From contig NC_059500.1 in the NCBI RefSeq assembly GCF_018139145.2, positions 48,799,163-48,863,162 of the forward strand: DNA of 64,000 bases, written 5' to 3'. Shown one piece after another: positions 41,290-52,333 of the stretch; the first letter of the stretch is position 1, and the number at the start of each line of letters is the position of its first letter. A model generated the notes under the pieces. The model saw only the letters and a list, made by a program, of their open reading frames with translations, was not told the DNA's origin and ran no database searches. Origin of the DNA: Gymnogyps californianus. Lineage: Eukaryota > Chordata > Aves > Accipitriformes > Cathartidae. Made by a program: the position numbers and the translations under genes.

Positions 41290-41445
41290 AGTGGAGTAAG
41301 TATTGCTGTATTACAGGTGGGAAATTTTAGAGGGAAAAAGATTTAGTGACTTTCCCAAAATACTGATATTAATTCTGAAACCTACAACTTCGGATTTTTC
41401 GGTTCCCAAGTCTGAGATTTTTATACTATACTACAGAACTTTCTC
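41290..41445 (-). mobile_element. MIR SINE relic
   Basis: Read on the plus strand, this follows the reverse complement of the MIR consensus: 'attacaggtgggaaattt', then 'gatttagtgactttcccaaa' (MIR 'ggttaagtgacttgcccaag'), then 'cggatttttcggttccca', 'caagtctga' and 'atactatactac' (MIR 5' end 'ctatgctatactgc'). Several landmarks occur in the right order and spacing, with heavy divergence as expected for a SINE that predates birds. Similarity is judged from memory. Confidence 0.6.
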
Positions 41446-42023
41446 TTGTTTAATAAATAGATAGATTCTGTGCTCCCAACTTAGCTGTAACTCATATTCC
41501 TCTCTGGAGGAACTTACAACTAAGATGGCATTTTAAGACTGGGCTGTATGTGCCTATATGTTGAGATTTTCATTTATTTGCTGTACTGAGACATCACACT
41601 GTTGCATGCCATCTTGCTTCAATCTCACCTCTCACCAAGGACTTGCAGGTACTTCTCGATTAGCAGCATTGCCATAGATGCAAAAATCACACCTTTCCTT
41701 TGTGTTTTGTACCAGTTTTTTTCCAATTATACTTACATGGAATCCTGTGGTGAAACCCCACTTGGGTAGAATTTATTTTGGGCTCTTAAAAGTCCTATTC
41801 AGATTTATGTGATGCCATAAAATGATAGAAACAGCAAAGCAGCTAAAGCCTAACTCAGCATTTGAAACATTTGTTGTGGTTTAACCCCAGCCAGCAACTA
41901 AGCACCACGCAGCCGCTCCCTCACTGCCCCCCCCCCACTCCCAGTGGGATGGGGAGGAGAATCGGGAAAGAAGGTAGAACTCGTGGGTTGAGATACGAAC
42001 AGTTTAGCAACTAAAGTAAAATA

Positions 42024-42068
42024 TAATACTAAAAATAATAATAATGAAATATAACAATAATAATAGTA
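42024..42068. repeat. (AAT)n-like microsatellite within the LTR
   Basis: Imperfect AAT/ATA repeat on the plus strand, part of the AT-rich first half of the LTR, and so likely to vary in length between copies. Confidence 0.75.
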
Positions 42069-42196
42069 ATGAAAAGGAATATAACAAAAAAAGGAGGCGG
42101 GGGGGGGAAGAAAAAAACACAGTGATGCACAATGCAGTTGCTCACCACCCGCTGACCAATGCCAGAGCCATGATCCGCACCTCCCAGCCAACTCCC

Positions 42197-42214
42197 CCCA
42201 GTTTATATACTGGG
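42197..42214 (+). promoter_or_regulatory. TATA box in a stem-loop, LTR promoter
   Basis: CCCAGT (42197-42202) and ACTGGG (42209-42214) are exact inverted repeats enclosing TTATAT. The TATA motif of the LTR therefore sits in the loop of a potential hairpin. A second hairpin, TTCCAT-GGT-ATGGAA, follows at 42222-42236. This is the likely U3 core promoter; activity is not shown. Confidence 0.55.
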
Positions 42215-42473
42215 CATGACGTTCCATGGTATGGAATACCCCTTTGGCTAGTTCAGGTCAGCTGCCCCAGCTGTGCTCCCTCCCAGCTTCTTGCACACCT
42301 GCTTGCTGGCACAGCATGGGAAACTGAAAAGTCCTTGACTTAGGATAAGTGCTACTTAGCAACAACTAAAACATCAGTGTGTTATCAACATCATTCTCAC
42401 ACTAAATCCAAAACACAGCACTGTACCAGCTACGAAGAAGAGAGTTCTCTCTGTCCCAGCCGAAACCAGGACA

Positions 42474-45400
42474 ACTTTGCTGTTATCCATATTGCTAAGA
42501 CTCTATAAATGGCTTATAACAATTATTTTTTAATGAGCATACTAAATAGCTGGCCAGTTCTGTGGTAACCCAAGAGATCAGAAAAGCTCTGAGGGACCAG
42601 TTACAGTCTCTTGTGTAAATAATACAAAGTTAATAAAGTAATTAATAAATATTTTTAAACATTCTGATTGTGTATTAAATAGAGAAACTAAAACAGTTCC
42701 AAAGGAACCATTCTGTCCTCAGACAAAAAAATGTGCATTTTTTAATTTTCTGTAAGGCATACATTTGCCTTAAAAAATACAAACAAAGCTAATAAATTAC
42801 ATTTTAGAACTCTATTTAAAGACACTCATGGAGAGACTTAGGCTGACAAAACTCAGGAAATTCAAATGTGGAAGGAGAAACATAAATGTAAGAGGGGTGT
42901 AATTCATGCCATTATACCTGTTTGAAACAATTTGTGTGAGTTAAGGATAGAGTGCCAGCATAAACTTTGAATTTATTGGCTTTTGTTGCTTTAAATCAGA
43001 CCCTTCACATTATTTAAACATAGTTTCTGTATTTAATATTCAGAGCGATAGAACACGTACATTTGGCTGCAGATAGATACATAATTCATGTTGGTAGGAA
43101 GCATACCTTATAACACTTAAGTGGTTTATTAAACTTGTTTCATCGGCTATGGGATAAATTCTGTAATTGACGGCAAGTCATAGGCAGATCCTACATCTTT
43201 CATATTTAAGATTACCTTATGTTATAGAAACTATTCTGCTTTGGCCTCTCAAGGGATTTTTTTTTCCTGGAGAGAAAATATATGAAATATGTTAATGTGG
43301 TTTAAAAATGACTTAAACCTGAACTCCTACATGAAATTAGTTTCGTGGTCTCGGCTCAGTCCCTAGCAGACAGTTGAGTACATCAGGAAAACCATCACAC
43401 ATAATTTGGCACCAGTCAGTAGGACCAGCAGCCTCTGATCTAAAGACGCCTGGCAATGAGCCTGGGGAGGCTGTTACCTCTTATTTTAGGGACCATGAAC
43501 TCCTGAAGTCAGAAGGGAGGTCATATTGTGCAGGGAGGTTATTTTTGTACTCCTTGCTCCCCCTCAAGTTTATAGTGCATAGTAGAATCATTTGAAATTA
43601 CCTTACCTATTTGATGAGCATGGATAGGAAGAAGAAAGTAAAGAGGATTGTCTCTCTCAGACCATGGATTCCACTCAGATCTACTGACCCTGGAATTTTC
43701 TTTCAAGTCTTCTATCATTTCTGTTATCTGTATAGCTTTACCAATATGGACTGGGAAGAGTCTTAGGGTGGAGCAGGCTACAAGTAGATTGTGGTGTTAC
43801 AAGCATTATGACGTCTATCATTTCTCTTGTTGTCTGCATCATAATGGATTTAAATGCTAATAGCCAGCAATAATGTGTTTGACTCTCTGCTCCTGCTGCT
43901 AACTATTGATAACTATAAAGTGATATTCTGAGACAGAAGTTCTACTGCTAACAAGGCATGTCTAAAATAAGTAGATGGGTCAGGGTGACTAAAATATCGT
44001 AAAGATTGTGACACAGTAGTGGTTAAAACCCCCATTTTTTAAAGAATGGATAAAGGTAGATTATCAAGTAAGTGAACACCATCTAGTGTTTTTGCTTCAA
44101 CTGCTGTTACTTGTTTGTTTCTTTGGTAGTCACGTTGCACCAGCATGGAATAAAGATCATTTAAGAAAAGTTTTTCTCAAACTCCTGCAAATCATGCTCA
44201 TCACTAAGACAAGTGGAATCCTGCTGCTAAGAACTCTCCATAGTTAATATATTATTAAAGAACTTTCTGAGATGAGATAATCCGAACTTTCTTAAAGGTT
44301 TTGAATAATGCAGCTATTAACGTTCACATCTGAAGTGCCAACTGAGATTTTAGATCATAGTGACAATGAAAATGAACAGAGCAGTTACACTGCAGTTGTG
44401 CTAGTTCAAGCTCACTGCTAGTAAAGGTAGATGTGCTACGTTAGTAACTCTTAAACTATGTATGAAATACTTCTGCACAATCACAACTTCTGGAAACTTA
44501 ATTTAAAGACAAGAATGAGAGGGAATCTGAGCTGATAGAGAATTCTACTTTTCTTCCTTTGCCATTAATTAGCGATTTTCCACGAAAAGACGTGCCAGTA
44601 CATACAGTTCTAGTACAGGAATAGTCACAGAAAGATGTAAGCTGTATAAATCGGGGAAAGAACGTCACAGCTGGGCTAGACAGGTAACGTTTCTGTTGAT
44701 GGTAGTATTTGTAGCAGATGCCTTTTTCTTCATTTTTCCTAGAAAGAAATGACATATTTAGAGGAAGTTCCCAAGAGTCCTTTAAAAAGGTTGTTACAAG
44801 CTACAAAATAAAGAAGGCTTCAAGCAAATATTGAAATGTTCACTTTGGGAGTCATTAAATGAGCAAACTGTCATGAGTACTCCTGTCTGGATATGTAATA
44901 GTGTATAGATACCTGGCTACCTGAGTGTTTCCCTTTGCATTTCTGCTAGGTTCCCTTGCTATGAGTTTTTTATTTGACTAGTTCCTCATTGCATCTCTGC
45001 AGAATCAGGTTACTCTGGTTACAATTATTCTATAATGCATTTATTGACTTTCTTAAGTTCATGGTTTGTAAGGTACAGCCGTTTTCAGAGATATGGGGTC
45101 TGTCTGAGTTTCTGTTTGGTTTTGCCTTTGTGTTCATGCTTTTAAAGTCTCATACGCTGAATGGACACAGGAAGCAGAAGGACCTGGTATACAGCATCAA
45201 CCTGGATGGCACTGTAACAAATCATTTTGTAAGCAAATAATAAGAATGTTAATGGTAAAGTTGTTAGTGGAGCTTTAGTGTCTGATTCCACAAGCTTTAG
45301 TGACAGCAGTAATCCTTTTCCACATTAGTAACTTTACAGACAGCAAAGATCACTCAGGAGACTAAATTTTGTGGAAGTAGGCTCAGACTTCAGGTGAACA

Positions 45401-46944
45401 TTCATCTTCTCCATTAAATAGATTTTTTTTTTTAATCATATGATAATAAGAGTAGTCTCACATTTTTGGGACATTTTATAATGTCCTGCAGTTTCCTCTA
45501 ATTGATACTGAATTTATCAGAGCAGCAAAATAAGATTTTAGCCACTTTTCTCTTAACAGTCCATTAAAAAAAATCTTCAAAAGGAACTTGGCGCTCGAAG
45601 AAATTAAGTTTCTTAGGAAGAAGTCAGGCTGAAAGCCTATGGAAACACTTGTTTCTTTTTACTCTGTATCAAATCAAGACAATGCTCTTGATATGGCATG
45701 GGAGGGAGAGGGGAGTTGCCCATTAAATAAACCAATGGCACATTTGCATTGTGCCATTCAGATGGTATAATTCAGTGTTTGAGTAAGGAGATTACTTGAG
45801 ACAAAGCTCTTGAATGAGGAACTTGGTTGGCCTTGAGATGTGACTGGCAAGTGGAAAGACACTTGCAAGTGTCAGTCCATTGGAAGATTCCAGTTGAAAT
45901 AAAGAAGTAAAGAAGTTACAGTCCTCAGAAAATGTGTCCAGCTGTGATGTTACTCCTCAGGGCACCAAAAGAAAAGGGAAAACTTCAGTCTATTAGACAG
46001 ATGAAAAGTGTCAGGTTTGTTATCCTCCCAAAGCGGACAATGTTTTTTGGCTCTAAAATAAGAACTGATGTAAAGATTAAGATAATCCTCATTTCTTTTG
46101 AGGAGATAGCATAAATATTTTGCAAATAAAATACTTTTAGATACTTTTTACTGTTGTAACAGCAGTTCACACAGATGATTCTTTTCCACTGGGATGCAGA
46201 AACCAAGTTTTTTTCATACTCTGTCTTGCTGTTGATCCAAGAGACCTCCAAAGTTAGTGTTAGAGAAACAGACACAAATCATATAATACACAGCAAATTT
46301 CCACTGGCACCATGTTTCATACTGACATGTCTTGGACTAACAACGGTAGGATCAGTTTGATGTTACTGGCTGTTGGCCCTAGTCTGAGAGGTGGTGAAAG
46401 ATCTTCTTCTCTCCTCTTATTTTGACCACAAAATGCTCAGCAAACCCCAGGCTCCCACGGGCCTCAACAGAAATGCAGAAATTCAGGATGCTTAACACTT
46501 TCCAGGATTGGGCCCAGATGGATATGACCATTCATCAGTTAATTTTACTGCTTTTCAGCAGTTGTGAAATATACACCATGATACGCCTTTTTCGAACAGC
46601 TGGAAAATTATGTTGTAACTAAAATTCCATCATTCAGCTTTCCATGGAATGCATTTTGCTCTGAGACCTGAGAGACAATCTAAATAGTGGCTAGATACAC
46701 CCTCACCATAGTCCTACGTGTCACAGTATTTGGAGGGGTGGGATGTTGTTTTAGGACAAAGTCATTTTTTAGTGACATTCATTTTACTTTGTATCTAACA
46801 TGGGATTTTTATTGCATTTTATGTATAAAATACAGAAAAACAGAATTGATAAGATGTTTAACATCTTTTTTGTATTGTAATTAGGCATTCTATGCACTCT
46901 TACTTTTCTCAGTCAGACTATAAATCCTGAGGGTTTTTCCCTTG
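42474..46944. other. Intergenic, no gene seen
   Basis: AT-rich DNA between the LTR and the palindromic repeat. Open frames reach 88 codons (44974-45240) but show no family features. I recognise no repeat. Near 46475-46520 the phrase 'aacactttccaggattgggc' resembles the ancient reptile/bird repeat family to which the next feature may belong. Confidence 0.55.
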
Positions 46945-47098
46945 TGAGCCAAATTCTGCTATCTTTACTAATCTTGATGGGCTGTTACATCAGCCTGCAA
47001 AGTAATCTCAGTGGGACAAATTCCTGTCTCCAATACTCCCACGTATATTGAAAGCAATCCTATAATTACAATTACACCAAAAGCAGAATTCGGCCCAG
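46945..47098. repeat. Ancient palindromic repeat (MITE-like relic)
   Basis: The left arm 'gccaaattctgct' (46948-46960) is mirrored by 'agcagaattcggcc' (47082-47095) with one mismatch, about 120 bp apart, and 'attacaccaaaagcagaatt' continues the motif. I remember this 'caaattctgct...agcagaatttggcc' layout as a very common old repeat of turtles, crocodiles and birds. The further phrase 'ctgaagtcaatgg' at about 47292 is typical of the same kind of element. The family name is not certain. Confidence 0.5.
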
Positions 47099-50000
47099 TG
47101 ATTTGAAAGAGCCAGGCAAGCAGTATTTGCCCAGCCATATTTGCCCTCAAACACTTTATTTTCTTCTTGCATTTAGAACCACAGCCCTGCGTGTGTTAGC
47201 GTGTGCTGTAGAATTGAATGAACAGAAAAAGACTGTGATGAGTAATGTTTACAACTTCCATTATCAGAAAAGCTGTCGCCCTTCATTTCCCGCTGAAGTC
47301 AATGGAAGCTGAATGTGTTGGCAGGGAAGGTGGTACTAGGTCTCCACTAAGTTATGTTCCAATGCATTACAAAGCACAGATGGAAAGGGATTGCAGCTAA
47401 GTTAAGGCCAGTCAGCTACCACATAAGTTAGAGCTGAAGAAGATCACGTCTAATTTGTGTTTATAGTCTTAACAATGGTCTGGGAACTGGTTTTGAAGAC
47501 CTCAAACTCTGTGAGATTTGAGGAATAGCAGCCCCTTTTTAAAGATCTATCGTAACCTATATCTAAGTTGCTCATACTATTGGAATTATTTCTTACATTA
47601 ACGCAATTATCTGCCAAGACTCTCCAGCCTGGTTACGCTACATGGTGTTGCAGTACAGAATGATACTTATAGGACATAAGTCCAGTTGTAGACTACTCTA
47701 AGAAGTGATTTTTCAGCCTTTTCTTTTCAATACCTCTGTCTTTGCTATCTCAGATTGTAGGTGCATGGAGTCTAAAAATATAAGCTTGAGCACATAGAAA
47801 ACATTAGCTATATCCAGAGTTATAAATTTGGCATTTAACGTAGTTCTCTAGCAAAATTCATCTGAATTCAATGGGACACACCTTCTGATCTCCTAAAGGA
47901 CCGATTTGGTTCAAGATAATGAAAGGTTTGAATGAAGAAGAGATTCAGTAGCTACCACCTGAAATGTGCAGTAGGGGATTTTTGAAATAAGAGATTTAAC
48001 ATTTTATGACTTTAACATTTTTACATTGTAGTGTACTTCACTTCCTTGTAAGTGATTTTAATTTTCATGAAAATTAAAAGATTGACTGCATTACAGGCTG
48101 TCTTCTACGTAACCACAAAACTCTTACAGTGTAAGAGGCAGGTAGAGGATGCTCCACATTGCAACAGAAACATGCTTAAGCTCTATCCAGAAGACACTGA
48201 CATAGCAATACAAGCACAATACATTCTTAATGCTTATTTAACATCAAGATCCTACATAAACTCATGCATATGTTGACTTTTTCATGCATGAACAGTAACT
48301 TGGAAGACAATGACCTATACATATTCACAAGTACAGCACACAGATAAGCACTGAAGGATGATTTAATCTTTGTCAAAGTGTGAATACTTTTTTTTATTTT
48401 ATCAGAAAAATGGACAGGTTTCATTGCAAGATTTTCCACATAAAATACACTGTTAGGTGTAAGCTACTGCATTTATGTGTTGTAACCAATATTGTGCATA
48501 AGCATTAAGAAATAGGGTATCTTGCTTTATTACCTAAGTATTAAAATACTATGGGGCAAATTCTGAAGTTTTTTCAATGGTCAAATTTTCACTGAATAAA
48601 TACTCAACAAGAACTTCAAACTATGACATCATTACTAATTGTGTTTGTTTACTTCTAACGTGTGCTACTAACATTTTAGATTTACTTGAAAGTGCCTGGC
48701 AGAACAGAACTGTTTGCAGTTGCAGAATCTCACTGGTATGGAGTGGTCCTTGCAAATGGAGCCTTAAGAGTTTTCTGGCTCTTAGAATCTTAAAATGCCA
48801 GGTTCTGTCTCTTGTTCATAAAAGCAGAACTCTGCAAGGATCCCTGGCACAGATTTCCTCCGGCCACTGTATGACAAGGAGCAAGACTCCAGACCACTGC
48901 TAGCCAGCAGAAGAAGGAGGAATTTTGAGTTTCTGACTTCCCTGAGATTGGCGAGAGGTGAGGGATATTAAAATTCAGTTTGCTGCACTATCGCCACACT
49001 GTCTTCAGTGTCTTTTAACCACTCTGACTGTTATTGTAAGACCATTGGAGCTATGCTGCCACCAGCATGTAAAAGCCCTATGGATTTTGAAAAGTGCTAG
49101 CACAAAACCTGCATTTCTATGTTTCATTGGAGATGCTTTTTGTACTTTTCTCCTAATTAGCATATTTCTGTTCCCAAAGGCAGCAAGCTGATTTTCTAGG
49201 AAACTTGTTTAAAGGTTTTGTTTATTCTGTATGCACCAAAATGTCTCCTACTTTCAGGGTATCAGAGCCAAACTTTGGGTGAAATTTTTCATTATAGTAA
49301 TCAGCAAGTCAGCTGGTAAACATGGAAAATCTTAGATAGCCACAGATTGTATCAAAATAATTATACAAGAAGGGAAATATTGATGAGCAATCAAAAGAAG
49401 TATAGCCTTCAAGAGTAAGTAAGTAGTATTATCAAAAAACCTTTGTACTTGTTTCTTATTTTCTGTTTTAAATGCACTTAGTAAAAAATGAGCTCTACAG
49501 AAAGATATACCTGAAAGCTCCATCCGCAAATAAATAAAGAAATAAAAGTAGATGATTTTTTAAGTAAGAGGGAAACAAAACAGGTGACCACCTATTTTTT
49601 CACTTTCTCTTTGATCATGTAATTTACAACAAAATTATGGCTAGCCAAATATATGTGTTAATTGCTACATTTTTTAAATGCAAAAATGCAAAAGATGTAG
49701 CCTCACTGTGGTTTTTTTTTTTCAGAAACTAGCATGCACTTTGTTTTACTATAAAATCATTGCAGCATATCATATATACTCTGACAGATTTGTTTCTAAA
49801 TCCTGCTTCATTTTTCTGTAACAAGAAATGCAGATGCAAAACCACATTGAGATCTCTTTCTTCAGCTGATGGCTTTTAAGAGCGTCCATCATTACAGAAG
49901 CCAGACAACAAACAAGCTGAAGCGAAAGAGGGTTGGACAGGGTTATGCAGACTTTGGAAGAAGACATCATTCAGAGATGCAAAGGAGTTGCTTTCTGAGT

Positions 50001-51957
50001 TTATAAGGTAGGTAGGCAGCAGCAGAGAAGGCGAAAGTCTACAGATGAAGGCATAGACAGCTGTTTAGAGGCATGCATAAGAAGGGAATGAATAAAACTC
50101 AAAGCCAGAATGAGTAGGATTAGATGAAAGCAAAAGGAAGCGGGATGTAGCAGATTATAGAGCAGAAGGGTCTCTGCAAAAAAGGAACTTGATATTTCTG
50201 TGCCCTTTGTCTTTGCATTTTTCTATCCCCTGTAAATAGCATGAAACCTGTTAGCAAAAAATACATTGCAGCCCTTTAAAATGCTGTTCCTTGTGTAGAG
50301 TAACAGACTAATCCTGGGACAATTTAACCTGTTAATTCTAGTGTTAGGTCTGTGGTGTGCTTCTAATGGGCCAAAAACTGCTGATGGCACAACTCATGTT
50401 CCACCTGATGGATTTTTGTTTTGGCAGGTGTAGGTTTTCAGAACTGCTGCATGAAAAAAGCTCAGGATAACCCCCATTAAAATAGCATTGTCTGCAAAGT
50501 TAAGTACTCACAAATTATGAACAAAGGAGAACTTTCCTTCTACAATCTGAAATTAGTATCCTACAGTATCCATGTCACAATGCAAACTGCGTTCCAGGTT
50601 AATGGGTTATTTTTTCTCCAAAACCTTGATTCATTCAGTGAACAGGATTGACAATGGTCAGAGTTAAACAGAGTTGTGCTCTTAAGCAGGTTGTTGCCGA
50701 TGCAATCTCTCTTTCAGATAACACAGAATTGGGAACAGGATGAAGAAGCAGTATGGAGGACTCCTCCTCCAGTCTTGGCCTCATCCCCTTCTATTTCCAG
50801 TTATCCCATCCCAGTCACTCTTCTGACCCGTTCTTTCTTTCATCTTTCCAGTTCTGCTCTCCATCAGCACCCAATTCCTTCTTCAGGAATTCCATTAAGG
50901 CATGACAGAGCCCCTCTCGAGTCTCCTGGGTCAGTGAGAGCAAGATGCCATTTAGATGGTAAAGGCATAACTCCAAAACAAAGGCCAGTTTCCTGTTGAA
51001 TACTAAGTCACCAATGCACAGTGTTGCTGACAAAAAGAATTATCAAAATTTTTTTTAGCGTCCAGTGTGATTTTTCTTGATCTTATTCTCAAAAACAGGA
51101 TAATTTTGTTAAAAAAGAAAAAAATCCATTCTGAGATAATAGAAAATACCATTCTGCAGTATATAAGCTTAAAAAAGTTAAAAACAACCAAAATACTGTC
51201 AAGTTCTATCTTCTGACATACTTAGCTGTATGCAGTTCTACCAGTCCTGCCAATAGTGGAAATATTTTACTTTTTTCTTTTTTTTTGACTGCAAACATCT
51301 TTGTGTGAGGAAACTGTCATGCTCCATGTTCGGCACCCCATTAAGTGACACTATAAATTTTCAGTACTCATAAGCATAATTATTAGTATTAAAAAGAAGA
51401 CATATTCTTTATTCATATGTTTAGTAAAGAATTTATTGTTATTACAACAAAGTTAAGTCTCTCAGTTTCTCTTCTACAGAATTAATCAGTTCATACACCC
51501 TGAAATCACAGAAAAAAATGTTATACTGATACTAAAAATATTACGGTAGATGTGGAAACATGGCCTAATAATCTAAACTTCTGACTTTAAGCATAAACCT
51601 TAATTTCTATGTCTTACTACTTTTAAAGCTGGAATAACACTATGCTGCAAAATATGCTTAAAACTGATAGTCTCCTTTGCTCCAGCTTTTACTTAATTTA
51701 TTTTACAAATATGCAGTGCTTACTGCTGAGTTTGGTGAGAATCATTCTAGCAGAAATAAGAAAAAAGTACATGTTAATTCTCTGGTCTTGGTGATATTTA
51801 TTTTCCGTCCAATATAAACTTCCCAACTCAGAAACTGTGCTACCTGTGGTACATGGCCAACAGGAGCCTTTCCTCTCATACAGCAGTCCCATATTTATTT
51901 ATGGGACCAATGCTGCTTTCTCAGAAGGCATGGAACACTTAGGTATTCATCAAAGAA
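47099..51957. other. Intergenic, no gene seen
   Basis: AT-rich sequence up to the long CR1 copy. A 108-codon frame at 48577-48903 and a 107-codon frame at 50676-50999 lack domains, and the latter only follows a splice-acceptor-like 'ctctttcag' near 50717. There are no recognisable repeats apart from short A/T tracts. Confidence 0.5.
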
Positions 51958-51966
51958 TATGGCTCT

Positions 51967-52113
51967 GTGGCTGGTGTCACCACCACAATTTTGGTTTTTT
52001 TTGATAATGGGATGGTCTGCATAGCACCAGGCCTGCTGGCATCAGATGGCATTCACGCTTCTCAAAGGAGGAAGAGGGTCTTCGATCACGAGCTAGTTGG
52101 GCTAGATTTGAAG
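51967..52113 (+). pseudogene. CR1 ORF1 C-terminal remnant (esterase-like end)
   Basis: The frame reads VTTTILVFFDNGMVC, then APGLLASDGIHASQRRKRV. CR1 ORF1 proteins carry an SGNH-type esterase domain, and the DGIH block corresponds to its C-terminal Asp/His catalytic motif, preserved here. The rest of ORF1 was lost by 5' truncation. Identification is by memory of CR1 ORF1 proteins. Confidence 0.65.
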
Positions 52114-52333
52114 GGGGAGGTGGATAATATCAGTCTTGCCCATAACAAGCTGTGGGAGGTTAGAGGGAGGGGGTGCTAGTGAGGGCCCTCAGCCTGTTGC
52201 TCTGAGACATGCTGGATACACTGCAGCACACTTGAAGTCTTACAGAGATGAGCCAGGGGCTCCTGAGTTAATAGGAGCCAACAGGGAAACACCAGTGAAA
52301 TACCTCAAAGGAATTAAGGTGTGTTCCTCTACG

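Larger units (their letters stand above)
41875..42473 (+). mobile_element. Solo LTR of an avian endogenous retrovirus
   Basis: A 599-bp element starting TGTGGTTTAACCCCAGCC and ending CGAAACCAGGACA, with the TG...CA ends of a retroviral LTR. I recognise the start as that of a common bird LTR, probably of the ERVL group. It has a C run, an AT-rich (AAT)n-like part (about 42002-42080), a TATA motif at 42203-42208 and a G+C-rich second half. No gag, pol or env sequence flanks it, so it is a solo LTR. The five bases before it (TTTGT) are not cleanly repeated after it; TTTGC occurs three bases beyond the end, so the target duplication is uncertain. A 109-codon minus-strand frame inside it is fortuitous. 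Orientation follows the TATA and the TG...CA order. Confidence 0.85.

Noticed and set aside
41898..42343. Open frames of 99-109 codons inside the LTR
   Set aside because: They include the AAT repeat and C runs, have no domain, and LTRs of this kind are non-coding.
50676..50999. A 107-codon frame after a 'ctctttcag' acceptor-like site
   Set aside because: No recognisable protein, no donor at the end, and a Ser/Pro-rich composition typical of chance reading of C/T-rich DNA.
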